A program made the position numbers and the translations under genes. A stretch of DNA of 40,670 nt from an uncultured Roseburia sp. (GTDB lineage: Bacteria; Bacillota; Clostridia; Lachnospirales; Lachnospiraceae), in contig CAJTYI010000017.1 in the NCBI GenBank assembly GCA_910584215.1, forward strand, positions 1 through 40,670, in the 5' to 3' direction. Positions 22,764 to 31,315 of this stretch are shown here, piece after piece. The first letter of the stretch is position 1. Each line of letters starts with the position of its first letter. The notes under the pieces were generated by a model. That model ran no database searches. It was given only the letters and a program-made list of their open reading frames with translations, and was not told the origin of the DNA.

Positions 22764-25334
22764 TTAAACGCGAATATACTTTTTGAGCAGAGAGATCACC
22801 TCATTTAAATTGATCGGTTTCGCCGTATGTGCATTCATACCGCTCTCTAAGCATCGCTGGATATCCTCGGAAAAAGCGTCCGCGGTCATAGCGATAATCG
22901 GAATGGTCTTTGCGTCCGGGCGCTCTAAGGCGCGTATCGCCTCGGTAGCTTCATAACCGTTCATGATGGGCATGCGCACATCCATAAGAATTACGTCGTA
23001 GTCGCCTTCCTTTGACGTTTCAAACTTCTCGAGACATACCTTGCCGTTTTCAGCCCATTCTAATTTCATGCCAAGATCCGACAAAAGCTCCGCCAAAATC
23101 TCCCAGTTGAGATCGTTATCCTCGGCCACAAGCACATGACGGCCCTTCAGTTCCACATCTTCTCTGGTCTGCGCCTCGCTTGCCTCCTCTTCGGTCATCA
23201 TATATTTCTTCAGGCCGTAGAACAGCGTCGATTTAAACAGCGGCTTCGCAATAAAGCCGTCGATCCCCGCTTCCCGCGCCTCATCTTCAAATTCGCTCCA
23301 GTCATACGCCGAGATCAGGATAATCGGCATATCTGCATCTACGATCTTGCGAATCTGTTTGGCAACCATAAGCCCATCTGTATCTGGAAGTTTCCAATCC
23401 AGCAATATAATCTGATAGTCATCACGCCTCTCGTGATGTTTCGTTATCATAGTGATCGCTTTCTGTCCGCTCAGCGCCCAATCAGCCTGTATGCCGATGG
23501 ACTCGAGTGCGTCCACGGCAGTACGGCACAAGATCTCGTCGTCGTCGACGACCAGCATCTTCCAGGCCGGAAGTACCATGTCGAGCTCCTGTGCGACAGC
23601 CTTTTCCAAATCGAGTACCAGATGAAACTCTGTGCCTTTGTTTGGCTCACTGTCCACCGTGATCGTACCTTTCATGGCGTCAACAATATACTTTGTGATC
23701 GCCATCCCCAGTCCCGCTCCCTCGGTCTTTTGCACGCGCTTGCTGTCCGCTCTCGAATAGGAATCAAAGATATGCTCCAGAAACTCTGCCGTCATCCCGA
23801 TACCGTTATCTTTCACGACAATATGCGTCCTGACAAAATCATCGCCCATTTCGGCAGGTGCATCTTCCTGATAGAGAGACAACTGAATCGTACCGCCCTC
23901 CTGCGTATACTTGACAGCATTGGACAGCAGATTGAGCAGCATCTGATTCAAGCGCACACTGTCGCAATACACGTCCTCCACCGCGATATTGTCGATATGT
24001 ACATTAAAATTCTGTGCCTTTCCCCTCACCTGCGTCTGTACGATACTGACGATGCCCTCAACCACCTCACGCAGAGAAATCCGCTCCGCAGTCAGCGTCA
24101 TCTTGCCGCTCTCGATCTTTGACATATCGAGAACATCATTGATCAGACCGAGCAGATGCTTGCCGGAGAGCGCAATCTTCCTGAGACAATTCCTCACCTG
24201 TTCCTTGTCGTCTATATGCGTGGTCGCGATAGCCGTCATACCGACAATCGCATTCATCGGTGTGCGGATATCGTGACTCATATTGGAGAGAAACTCGCTC
24301 TTGGCTTTCGTCGCCCGCAGAGCGTCCTGACGCGCCGCTTCCAATTCCTGAAGCTGCCGGTATGTCATACGGGAATAGACAAAGAAAATAATCAGGAGCA
24401 CGATCAGTATCATGGCGCATGCCGAAATCGTGGCAATCGTCCTGCTTCTGCTTAAACTGTCCACGGTCTCATTGAGAATACCAAACGGCAGTACCGTAAC
24501 CAAGTGCCACTCCGAATAGGGCAGTGATGTACAGTAGACCTGCTGCCTGCTCCCGTCAAAGTCCTGTATCGCAGAAAAGTTCTCTCCCCTCTTCATAGCC
24601 TCTTTGATATCGTTTACATATCCGTCTATCTTTTTCGTATCATCCTCTGGATATCTCCCGTACAGGCTGCTAAAATAATCGGTATACTCCGAACTTAAAT
24701 CACTCATGATAAAAGTACCGTCCACACGGATGATATGGGAAGACATCAGCGCATTCTCATTTTCCGTTTCCAACATCACACTGATATACTCGATCGGAAC
24801 GGCAACGACCATCGCCATACTATTCCTGCCGTCGCTCATCGGATAATCGGCATGAATGCCAAACAAGACCACGCCGTTGCCGGATTCATCGCTGCCCACC
24901 GCAATCTTTTTGTCTCCGGCCCGCAATGATGCCATAAAAGGCTCCGGATCAGCCAGATAGAGCTGTTCTCCGTAGAGCATTTGCATATTTCCGCCCTCCG
25001 AACAAAGCGCCAGATAATTAAAATTCCTGACCTGAACCCGATAGACCAACTCTTCGTATACTTTGTCAATCTCCCTATCGTTCCAGACAACCTCCACCAC
25101 GGTCTCGGCCTGTTCGAGTTTGAGATCCATCAACGTCTGAAAGTGTGATGCTATCTGTTCATCTATCCCTTTCATATACAAATCTCCCACTCTGTCGATG
25201 GCGTCCTCGCTCACGCGGCTCATGTAAGCTCCCAAACATAAAAACGCCGCCGCACTTATAACCAGAAGCACACTAAAACTTCCGAACAGAAATCTTGTAA
25301 TGTGGGTTCTCCGCTTTTTATCCTGGTCATCCAT
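22764..25334 (-). CDS. Hybrid sensor histidine kinase with two receiver domains
   Basis: An 856-residue membrane sensor kinase. A first transmembrane helix (about residues 14–37) and a second (about 305–325) enclose a ~265-residue extracellular, Cache-like sensor. The kinase core follows: HisKA with NMSHDIRTPMNAIVGM, and HATPase with NLLSNAVKYT, DNGIGM and GAGLGMAI. Two receiver domains come next, with phospho-acceptor Asp in IILLDWKLPD and VILMDVRMP and conserved Lys in KPLF and KPIN. No HPt domain or DNA-binding partner is encoded nearby, so the output is unknown; receivers may act by protein contact or a remote HPt. The start follows AAGGAGGAAAG. The gene has its own promoter at 25442–25469. 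Confidence 0.95.
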   Translation of the reverse strand: MDDQDKKRRTHITRFLFGSFSVLLVISAAAFLCLGAYMSRVSEDAIDRVGDLYMKGIDEQIASHFQTLMDLKLEQAETVVEVVWNDREIDKVYEELVYRVQVRNFNYLALCSEGGNMQMLYGEQLYLADPEPFMASLRAGDKKIAVGSDESGNGVVLFGIHADYPMSDGRNSMAMVVAVPIEYISVMLETENENALMSSHIIRVDGTFIMSDLSSEYTDYFSSLYGRYPEDDTKKIDGYVNDIKEAMKRGENFSAIQDFDGSRQQVYCTSLPYSEWHLVTVLPFGILNETVDSLSRSRTIATISACAMILIVLLIIFFVYSRMTYRQLQELEAARQDALRATKAKSEFLSNMSHDIRTPMNAIVGMTAIATTHIDDKEQVRNCLRKIALSGKHLLGLINDVLDMSKIESGKMTLTAERISLREVVEGIVSIVQTQVRGKAQNFNVHIDNIAVEDVYCDSVRLNQMLLNLLSNAVKYTQEGGTIQLSLYQEDAPAEMGDDFVRTHIVVKDNGIGMTAEFLEHIFDSYSRADSKRVQKTEGAGLGMAITKYIVDAMKGTITVDSEPNKGTEFHLVLDLEKAVAQELDMVLPAWKMLVVDDDEILCRTAVDALESIGIQADWALSGQKAITMITKHHERRDDYQIILLDWKLPDTDGLMVAKQIRKIVDADMPIILISAYDWSEFEDEAREAGIDGFIAKPLFKSTLFYGLKKYMMTEEEASEAQTREDVELKGRHVLVAEDNDLNWEILAELLSDLGMKLEWAENGKVCLEKFETSKEGDYDVILMDVRMPIMNGYEATEAIRALERPDAKTIPIIAMTADAFSEDIQRCLESGMNAHTAKPINLNEVISLLKKYIRV

Positions 25335-25441
25335 GTAACACTTTCCTCCTTACCGCCTGCCACTCTAAACTAGTTCAATGGTGTATTGCCTATCGTTTAT
25401 CTAAATTATGGCCTCCGGCCAAATAGCACCTATTTATCACA

Positions 25442-25469
25442 ATTATACCAGTTTTAACAATAAAAACAA
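25442..25469 (-). promoter_or_regulatory. Promoter and leader hairpin of the hybrid kinase
   Basis: On the minus strand TTGTTT (25464–25469) and a perfect TATAAT (25442–25447) with an extended TGG, 16 bases apart. The leader contains a TGGCC-GGA-GGCCA hairpin at 25409–25421. Confidence 0.65.
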
Positions 25470-25510
25470 GACTTTTTTTAAGTGTCACCATCCTTTATGT
25501 AAAACGCTTT

Positions 25511-25546
25511 AAAAGGCGCCATCGAAGATTTACCCCCGATGACGCC
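25511..25546 (-). terminator. Terminator of the sigma factor / DUF4179 unit
   Basis: On the minus strand GGCGTCATCG (25537–25546) pairs with CGATGGCGCC (25515–25524), with one G·U pair, followed by TTTT; it starts 12 bases after the DUF4179 stop. Confidence 0.85.
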
Positions 25547-25558
25547 CCCGTATCTTTC

Positions 25559-26818
25559 TTAGAACACGATCTCTTTACTATACAATGCCTTTTCCTCTAA
25601 TAAATCCTGAAATTCCGCGTCATCGCGATGGCCCTTGATTTCATCCATATATTCTACATAGTCACAGACATAAACATAGACTTTGGATATATCCCTGCCG
25701 TTAATGGCATAGGTGTCCGCGTATGAACTGCTGCCCGAGGGAAGCATCTTTCCGTCCGCATCCAATACAACCGCAAAAACTCCGCTCTGACTGCGCTCTT
25801 CGCTGCATTTTTCTTCGACTGTAATCTCAAATTTTGTCTTCACCACTTGATAAAGTCCCGCTCCGGTCTCATTCATCTCATCCACGGTAACGACCTGCGC
25901 ATTCTCATTGTCCGCTTCTATGTGGAGCTGAAAGGTAAATGGCCCGTCTAACCACCAGTTCTCATATTGATTTGGAAATTGATACCAGTCCTCCGGGGTG
26001 ATCTCATTCATGAACGCTTTCCATTCCTCATCTGACATCGCATCGAGATCTGCCTCTGTTTTCCCTTGCAAGTCCAGCTTTTGGGGTTCCGCCTTATCCC
26101 CGATAATCTGATCTATGGTCAAATCCATGTCAAACTCGCGCAATGCCCGGTACTCGTCTTTCATCGCATCATCGTTTCCGCAAATATCGGAGATATCAAT
26201 GCGGTAAATACCTGCGTATGTGCGTGAGTCAAGAAATGCTCCCTCGAGCCTGCCGCCCGCGCTTGCATTGCCTTCCGCCTCGCCGCCCCTTTCCGGAGCA
26301 AAAGAATACTTTGTCTTGCCCTGCAAATAAATGACCGGTCTTTCTTCCATATCTATAAACGTATCCGGGAAGTTTTTCTCACTGGTAATCATCAGCGAGA
26401 GATAGATGGCCTCCACCGAACAATACGCCTCGGAAACAGATACGGTCACGCCATCCACTGTCCTGGTATACGAAGAGTCCTCCGACGGCAGGCTGTTGTT
26501 TCCTGTCTCCGTCTCACCGCCTATACCCTTTGGGCTGTCAAATTTCTGCGCGACGGCATCGAGATCTCCCTGATAAGAATAGTCCCCCTGCAGCAGCTTA
26601 AATATATTTCCAATCACCGGAATCTTAGACGCCAACGCGGGCTGCGTCGCAAAAACCCCTACACTCATGAACACTGCTGCCGCTGCAGCCCCGGTCCGCA
26701 CGATGATCTTTTTACGTTTTCTTTGCATATACATTTTTTCCCCCTCTCGGATTCCCTTGCGCACACGCTGAGATAATACTTCAGGTATTACGATATGATC
26801 AAAACTTTCATTCTTCAT
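25559..26818 (-). CDS. DUF4179-domain membrane protein, probable anti-sigma-like partner
   Basis: A 419-residue protein with a basic cytoplasmic N-terminus (~1–40), one transmembrane helix (about 41–62, RTGAAAAAVFMSVGVFA) and a large extracellular part. The stretch ASKIPVIGNIFKLL right after the helix is characteristic of DUF4179 proteins, which in clostridia are usually encoded after an ECF-type sigma factor, as here (38-base gap). By that context it probably binds or regulates the sigma factor and senses an envelope signal, but no zinc-binding anti-sigma motif is seen. The extracellular half is acidic, Trp- and Tyr-rich. The start follows TAGGAGG. Confidence 0.85.
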   Translation of the reverse strand: MKNESFDHIVIPEVLSQRVRKGIREGEKMYMQRKRKKIIVRTGAAAAAVFMSVGVFATQPALASKIPVIGNIFKLLQGDYSYQGDLDAVAQKFDSPKGIGGETETGNNSLPSEDSSYTRTVDGVTVSVSEAYCSVEAIYLSLMITSEKNFPDTFIDMEERPVIYLQGKTKYSFAPERGGEAEGNASAGGRLEGAFLDSRTYAGIYRIDISDICGNDDAMKDEYRALREFDMDLTIDQIIGDKAEPQKLDLQGKTEADLDAMSDEEWKAFMNEITPEDWYQFPNQYENWWLDGPFTFQLHIEADNENAQVVTVDEMNETGAGLYQVVKTKFEITVEEKCSEERSQSGVFAVVLDADGKMLPSGSSSYADTYAINGRDISKVYVYVCDYVEYMDEIKGHRDDAEFQDLLEEKALYSKEIVF

Positions 26819-26856
26819 TCTGTTCCTCCTAACTCGCTCCGCTGGTTATTATTTGC

Positions 26857-27399
26857 TCATCTGGCTCTTGCGCTGCCAACGGGTCTCTCTTCTAACTGAC
26901 TCCGCAGCGCTTCTTTCGCACGGAACAGGTATCCCTTCACACTTCCCGTGGGTATGTTCATGATCTGCGCGATATCCTTAATCTTGATGTCCGCAAAATA
27001 TTGCAAAACCACCACCGTCTTATAGGTCGGCGGAAGCAGGTCAATGGCGTCATAGAGATCGGTTTTTTCCTCAATGGAAACAGGAAGTTCCGGCGCCGCC
27101 TCGCTGTACTCTTCAAAAAAACTGTCATTTCGGTTCTTTTTCTGTTCCTGATAAATGCTGTTGAGCAGTATACGCGTAATCCACGTTTTAAAATACGCAG
27201 GCTCCCGCAGCTTATCCATGGAAATCATAGCGCGCATGGCACATTCCTGCACGGCATCTAAGGCATCCTGCTCATTTTTGGTATGCAGATAAGCCAGCCG
27301 GTACAGGTATTCCTGATGCATGACAATCAATTCACCAAATGCCTCCCGGTTTCCTTTGACCGCCTTCTCGACTAATTTCAGGCCTTTCGTCCTCTTCAT
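26857..27399 (-). CDS. ECF-type sigma-70 family RNA polymerase sigma factor
   Basis: A 180-residue two-domain sigma factor. Region 2 spans about residues 15–85 with YRLAYLHTKNEQDALDAVQE and the -10 recognition helix around FKTWITRILLN; region 4 spans about 115–170 with LPPTYKTVVVLQYFADIKIKDIA (over its first ~23 residues), then IPTGSVKGYLFRAKEAL as the -35 recognition helix. The ATG at 27399 has AGGTGAT at good spacing; the ATG at 27417 is only two bases after its purine tract. It is followed by the DUF4179 gene, its likely regulator. Its regulon cannot be read here; self-regulation is common in the family. Confidence 0.93.
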   Translation of the reverse strand: MKRTKGLKLVEKAVKGNREAFGELIVMHQEYLYRLAYLHTKNEQDALDAVQECAMRAMISMDKLREPAYFKTWITRILLNSIYQEQKKNRNDSFFEEYSEAAPELPVSIEEKTDLYDAIDLLPPTYKTVVVLQYFADIKIKDIAQIMNIPTGSVKGYLFRAKEALRSQLEERPVGSARAR

Positions 27400-27583
27400 C
27401 GTGTCTATCACCTTCATTTCCTCTGATTCTTAACTTATGCCTCTGCAGCGGCATAGCCCCCTGTGCGTCCGACGCGTTGTCCTTTCACACGTGTTATACT
27501 AATTAGATTGTTTTCGTGGCGAAAAAGATACAACTAAATATTGATAATTTTCTCCCTCTCTTCCAAACCCGCGTTTCATTTCG

Positions 27584-27628
27584 TATAAAAATACCCTATA
27601 CCAGCCATTTCAACTGATATAGGGTATC
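27584..27628 (-). terminator. Terminator of prfA
   Basis: On the minus strand ATACCCTATA (27618–27627) pairs with TATAGGGTAT (27591–27600), followed by TTTTTATACG. It ends the yqhQ–prmC–prfA unit. Confidence 0.9.
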
Positions 27629-27670
27629 ACTTTCCATCACACGTCTATGATATTCTCTCGTACCAAAACC

Positions 27671-28744
27671 CTAGTTCTCATTCATCTTCGCCAGCTTCGC
27701 CGCCTGGTCAGCCGCGATACAGCCGTCAATGATCTCTTGTATATCCCCGTTCATGACCTTATCGAGTTTATAAAGCGTCAGATTAATCCGGTGGTCTGTC
27801 ACACGCCCCTGCGGGAAATTGTAGGTGCGTATCTTCTCTGAGCGGTCTCCCGTTCCAATCTGGCTTCTTCTCGCCTCCGCCTCCGCGTCATGCGCTTTCT
27901 GGCATTCCATATCGTATAGTTTTGCACGCAGCAGGGCAAACGCTTTCGCCTTGTTCTGCAACTGCGATTTTTCGGTCTGGCTGTACACTACTATTCCGGT
28001 CGGATAATGGGTCAATCTTACCGCTGAATCTGTGGTGTTGACACACTGGCCGCCGTTTCCCGACGCTCTCATCACATCGATACGGATATCTTTCTCATCA
28101 ATCTCGACCTCGACTTCTTCCGCCTCCGGCATCACTGCCACACTGATGGTCGAAGTATGGATACGTCCGCCCGATTCGGTTTCCGGCACGCGCTGTACGC
28201 GGTGCACGCCCGATTCGTATTTCATCACAGAGTACGCGCCCCCGCCGGTAATCATGAACGTCACACTCTTCATACCGCCAATTCCCGTCTCGTCACACTC
28301 CATAATCTCCGTTTTCCAGTTTTTTGTCTCCACATAGTGCTGATACATCCGGTAAATCTCCGCGGCAAAAAGCGCAGCCTCGTCACCGCCTGCCCCCGCG
28401 CGAATCTCCACGATCACATTCTTATCATCATTCGGGTCTTTGGGCAGAAGCAGAATCTTCAAGCGGTTTTCCAACTCACCCACGCGCTCCTTGGCATCGC
28501 TTAACTCTTCTTTGGCCATTTCGCGCATCTCCTCGTCCGACTCCTCCTCAAGCATTGCCAGCGAGTCCTCAATGTTTTGATTACACTGTTTATATTCTTT
28601 GTACGCCTCGACAATCGGCGTCAAATCGCTCTGTTCTTTCATCAATTTACGAAAACGCTCCGGGTTGTTCGCCACATCCGGCTCACTGAGCTCACTCATC
28701 AGCTCTTCAAAACGAATCAGTAAATCTTCCAACTTATCAAACAT
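27671..28744 (-). CDS. prfA: Peptide chain release factor 1
   Basis: RF1 reads UAA and UAG and triggers peptide release. The 357-residue protein has the GGQ motif in ASGNGGQCVNTTDSAVR and, in place of the PxT codon-reading motif, PET within RVQRVPETES, consistent with RF1 rather than RF2. The residue after GGQ is Cys; His is more usual. The start follows AAAGGAACGTGGG. It lies 15 bases after prmC, whose product methylates the GGQ glutamine, so substrate and modifier are co-expressed. Confidence 0.98.
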   Translation of the reverse strand: MFDKLEDLLIRFEELMSELSEPDVANNPERFRKLMKEQSDLTPIVEAYKEYKQCNQNIEDSLAMLEEESDEEMREMAKEELSDAKERVGELENRLKILLLPKDPNDDKNVIVEIRAGAGGDEAALFAAEIYRMYQHYVETKNWKTEIMECDETGIGGMKSVTFMITGGGAYSVMKYESGVHRVQRVPETESGGRIHTSTISVAVMPEAEEVEVEIDEKDIRIDVMRASGNGGQCVNTTDSAVRLTHYPTGIVVYSQTEKSQLQNKAKAFALLRAKLYDMECQKAHDAEAEARRSQIGTGDRSEKIRTYNFPQGRVTDHRINLTLYKLDKVMNGDIQEIIDGCIAADQAAKLAKMNEN

Positions 28745-28759
28745 TTCCCACGTTCCTTT

Positions 28760-29587
28760 CTATTTTACTGCTGATACTACTCTATCATTATGCGCCAAAT
28801 CCTGCAAGATTTTTATTTCGTGAAAGTCTGCCTGCACAAGAAGTTCTCTCACATCCTGCCCCTGCTCACAGCCGATCTCCAACATAAGGCGGCCTCCCTT
28901 TCGCAAATACGCGGGACATTCCGCGATGATTCTTCGGTAAAAAGCAAGCCCGTCCTCTCCTCCGTCCAGCGCTTCCCACGGCTCAAACTGCCTGACCTCC
29001 GGCATCAGCCCCGCAATGTCTGCGCTTTTGATATAGGGCGGATTGGAAACAATCATATCATAGAAGCCGTCGACGCGCGAAAACAAGTCTCCGGCGATCA
29101 GATGCACCGGCACTCCGTTTAAACTGGCATTTTCTTTTGCCAAAAGAAGCGCCTGTTTTGAAATATCGGCACCATATCCTTGCATGTAAGGCGCATAGTG
29201 CAGCAGACTGATGATCACACAGCCGGACCCGGTGCACAGATCAAGCACCTTCATTCCCGGAGCCGCATACTTTAGCGCTTCCTCCACCAAAGTCTCCGTA
29301 TCCTGCCTTGGTATCAATACATTGGAGTTGACACGAAAGCGCAGTCCCATAAACTCAGTCTCTCCCACAATATACTGCAGTGGAATCCGCTCCGCCCTTT
29401 TTTTTAGAAGCTGTTGATATTCCCTGATCTGTACCGGGTCCGCCGCCTCCTCCATATGCAGATAATAAAAGTTCCGGTCGATCTTACAAAGCATCTCCAA
29501 CAGCAGCCACGCATCGTTTTTTGCCTCCGCGATGTCAGCTTCTCCAAGCACTTTTTCTCCCAGATACAGCAATTCCTTGTATGTCAT
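28760..29587 (-). CDS. prmC: Release factor glutamine methyltransferase
   Basis: PrmC methylates the Gln of GGQ in RF1 and RF2. A 275-residue protein with an N-terminal helical domain and a SAM-dependent methyltransferase fold: VLDLCTGSGCVIISL (SAM loop), YGADIS, and the catalytic IVSNPPYI. The ATG at 29587 follows AAAGGATTGG; a GTG at 29656 would overlap the yqhQ stop but adds 23 residues not found in the family. It is between yqhQ and prfA. Confidence 0.96.
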   Translation of the reverse strand: MTYKELLYLGEKVLGEADIAEAKNDAWLLLEMLCKIDRNFYYLHMEEAADPVQIREYQQLLKKRAERIPLQYIVGETEFMGLRFRVNSNVLIPRQDTETLVEEALKYAAPGMKVLDLCTGSGCVIISLLHYAPYMQGYGADISKQALLLAKENASLNGVPVHLIAGDLFSRVDGFYDMIVSNPPYIKSADIAGLMPEVRQFEPWEALDGGEDGLAFYRRIIAECPAYLRKGGRLMLEIGCEQGQDVRELLVQADFHEIKILQDLAHNDRVVSAVK

Positions 29588-29652
29588 ACCAATCCTTTCC
29601 GCAATCACAAAATTCGGGCAAGACGCCCTGTTTTTATGCAATAGCCATCGCT

Positions 29653-30576
29653 TCACTCCCGCCGCATTTCTTTGACATAGGTTTTCCAGTCAAACACCGC
29701 TTCCACGGCAGCGATGCCCACCTCAATCATGTCGTCCGACGGCTCCTTGGTCGTAATCTTCTGGATACAAAGCCCCGGCTTACTAAAAAGATTGACAAGC
29801 CAGTGGTCGCTGCGCCCCGCCAGCCGTATACATTCATACGAGACGCCGGCAATCACCGGTATCAGCAAAATGCGCAAAAGCAGGCGCAAAATTCTGACGT
29901 CCGTCTGTATAAACATAAAAAAGATAACGCTGATAAATACCACCAGAAACAAAAAACTGGTCCCGCAGCGCTTGTGAAGCCTCGAACTCTTTTTTACATT
30001 TTCCACCGTCAAATCCATGCCGTGTTCGATGCAATTGATGCACTTATGCTCCGCGCCGTGGTACATATAGACTCGTCTGATATCCGGCACAAGCGAAATG
30101 CCCGCCACATAGGCGAGAAACAGTATCATGCGGATAAGCCCCTCGATCAGTGCCAGCAGCCACACAGATTCGATATATTGTTTAAAAATCAACGAGAGAT
30201 AGTAAGGCAATATCATAAAAATTCCGACTGCCAAAAGAAGTGCAACCGCAATCGTGCCTCCCATCATCATATTTTCCTCTCTCTTTTCCCGCTTCTCGTC
30301 TTTGGCCGTCTGTTCGCTCTCTTTCTCTTCCTCCTCAAAAAAGGAAGCGGAAAATGTCAATGTTTTCATGCCAAGAACAAGGGATTCCACAAAATTGATG
30401 ACGCCGCGTATGAAAGGCAGTTTCCGCAGCTTTTTATTTGTTACAATACCAAGATACTCCCCGGTATCTACGACAATGCTCTGATCTGGTGTGCGGACTG
30501 CGACGGCGTAGCTCTCCTTATTTTTCATCATAACGCCTTCCATCACTGCCTGTCCGCCAATTCCTGAATATTTCAT
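29653..30576 (-). CDS. yqhQ: DUF1385 / YqhQ family membrane protein
   Basis: A 307-residue protein of the DUF1385 (YqhQ) family. The N-terminal IGGQAVMEGVMM is the family signature. It is followed by cytoplasmic sequence, several membrane helices (about residues 90–230) separated by Lys/Glu-rich loops, and the conserved YHGAEHKCINCIEHG, then HKRCGTSFLF, with many potential metal-binding His and Cys. Its role is not established. ATG 30576 follows GGAG at normal spacing. It is the first gene of the yqhQ–prmC–prfA unit, behind a hairpin-rich gap. Confidence 0.92.
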   Translation of the reverse strand: MKYSGIGGQAVMEGVMMKNKESYAVAVRTPDQSIVVDTGEYLGIVTNKKLRKLPFIRGVINFVESLVLGMKTLTFSASFFEEEEKESEQTAKDEKREKREENMMMGGTIAVALLLAVGIFMILPYYLSLIFKQYIESVWLLALIEGLIRMILFLAYVAGISLVPDIRRVYMYHGAEHKCINCIEHGMDLTVENVKKSSRLHKRCGTSFLFLVVFISVIFFMFIQTDVRILRLLLRILLIPVIAGVSYECIRLAGRSDHWLVNLFSKPGLCIQKITTKEPSDDMIEVGIAAVEAVFDWKTYVKEMRRE

Positions 30577-30914
30577 ATAAATCTCCATTCCGAGAACGTT
30601 ATGTTCGAGGAACCGCAAGAGAAATCTGCGCATGCAGTTTCTCTTGTCGGAGCAGGGCTTATTTGTGACGTCCTCGGCACAACATAGCCAACGCGAACAA
30701 GTTCGCGTGTGATAAAATCAGCGAGCGAGCTGATTTTTCACACGATTCTCCACTCTTAAGCGTTTACGCGACCAGATGACGCAATGCTATATTTGCGTCT
30801 GCTATCCGGGCTACCTGTAACACTCCAACGCAGCGTAGCCGCCATGCGACTATTCCTTGAAAGCAAAAAAGGCTGAGATTTAAAAACCTCAACCTTATCC
30901 GTAACCATTTTAAT
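30577..30914. other. Hairpin-rich gap between rpmE and yqhQ
   Basis: This 338-base gap has no supported gene but at least five inverted repeats: 30617–30645 (AAGAGAAA with TTTCTCTT, inner CTGC/GCAG), 30691–30708 (ACGCGAAC-AA-GTTCGCGT), 30707–30743 (GTGTGATAAAATCAGC with GCTGATTTTTCACAC, one unpaired base), 30779–30798 (ACGCAA/TTGCGT) and 30809–30840 (GGCTAC/GTAGCC), plus the rpmE terminator. None except the last has a T-tract. It may be a structured leader of yqhQ, a small RNA, or a miniature repeat element. Confidence 0.6.
30865..30896 (-). terminator. Terminator of rpmE
   Basis: On the minus strand AAGGTTGAG (30888–30896) pairs with CTCAGCCTT (30869–30877), one G·U pair, followed by TTTTTG, 18 bases after the rpmE stop. 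Confidence 0.9.
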
Positions 30915-31115
30915 TTACTGAATACCGTATCTCTTATTGAACTTGTCAATACGTCCACGAGCCTTTGCCGCTTTCTGCTGTCCAGTATAGAATGGATGGC
31001 ACTTAGAGCAGATCTCAACGTGGATATCTTGCTTGGTTGAGCCTGTAACAAATGTATTACCACAGTTGCAGGTAACAGTCGCCTGATAGTAATCTGGATG
31101 GATTCCTTCTCTCAT
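30915..31115 (-). CDS. rpmE: 50S ribosomal protein L31 (zinc-binding type)
   Basis: L31 bridges the ribosomal subunits. The 66-residue protein begins MREGIHPDYY and has the two cysteine pairs of the zinc-binding form: CNCGN and CSKCHPFYTG. It ends in a basic tail (RIDKFNKRYG). The ATG at 31115 follows AGAGGTG; a GTG at 31124 lies within that site. It has its own promoter, structured leader and terminator, so it is a single-gene unit after rho. Confidence 0.98.
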   Translation of the reverse strand: MREGIHPDYYQATVTCNCGNTFVTGSTKQDIHVEICSKCHPFYTGQQKAAKARGRIDKFNKRYGIQ

Positions 31116-31129
31116 GATTTTCACCTCTT

Positions 31130-31235
31130 TATTTCTTATCGTTTTTAGTTATTATGTTCTGTATCTCTTTGTACCCGTATACCCGATCCGCATATGGCAC
31201 TTCTTACAAGAGATACTCTCGCACAAACAGCGTTA
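31130..31235 (-). promoter_or_regulatory. Structured 5' leader of rpmE, candidate L31 autoregulatory RNA
   Basis: On the minus strand GTATCTCTTGTA (31205–31216) pairs with TACAAAGAGATAC (31161–31173) with a single extra A; the ~31-base loop can form a second imperfect stem (CCATATGC with GTATACGG). The stem lies between the promoter and the ribosome binding site. Firmicute L31 leaders are a described class of ribosomal-protein autoregulatory RNA; assignment to that class is an inference. Confidence 0.6.
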
Positions 31236-31237
31236 TT

Positions 31238-31266
31238 ACTATAGCATATGTTTTTTAAAAATGCAA
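31238..31266 (-). promoter_or_regulatory. Promoter of rpmE
   Basis: On the minus strand TTGCAT (31261–31266), 17 bases, then TATAGT (31238–31243) with an extended TGC. Confidence 0.75.
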
Positions 31267-31315
31267 GCATTTTTTCCGCACTCTGCGGCGATTACCGATA
31301 AAAGCGCATATTCTT

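Noticed and set aside
29588..29656. Longer PrmC start overlapping yqhQ
   Set aside because: Adds residues not typical of PrmC, whereas AAAGGATTGG directly precedes the ATG at 29587.
30764..31063. 99-aa minus-strand frame across rpmE
   Set aside because: Shadow of rpmE plus the hairpin-rich gap; no site and no family.
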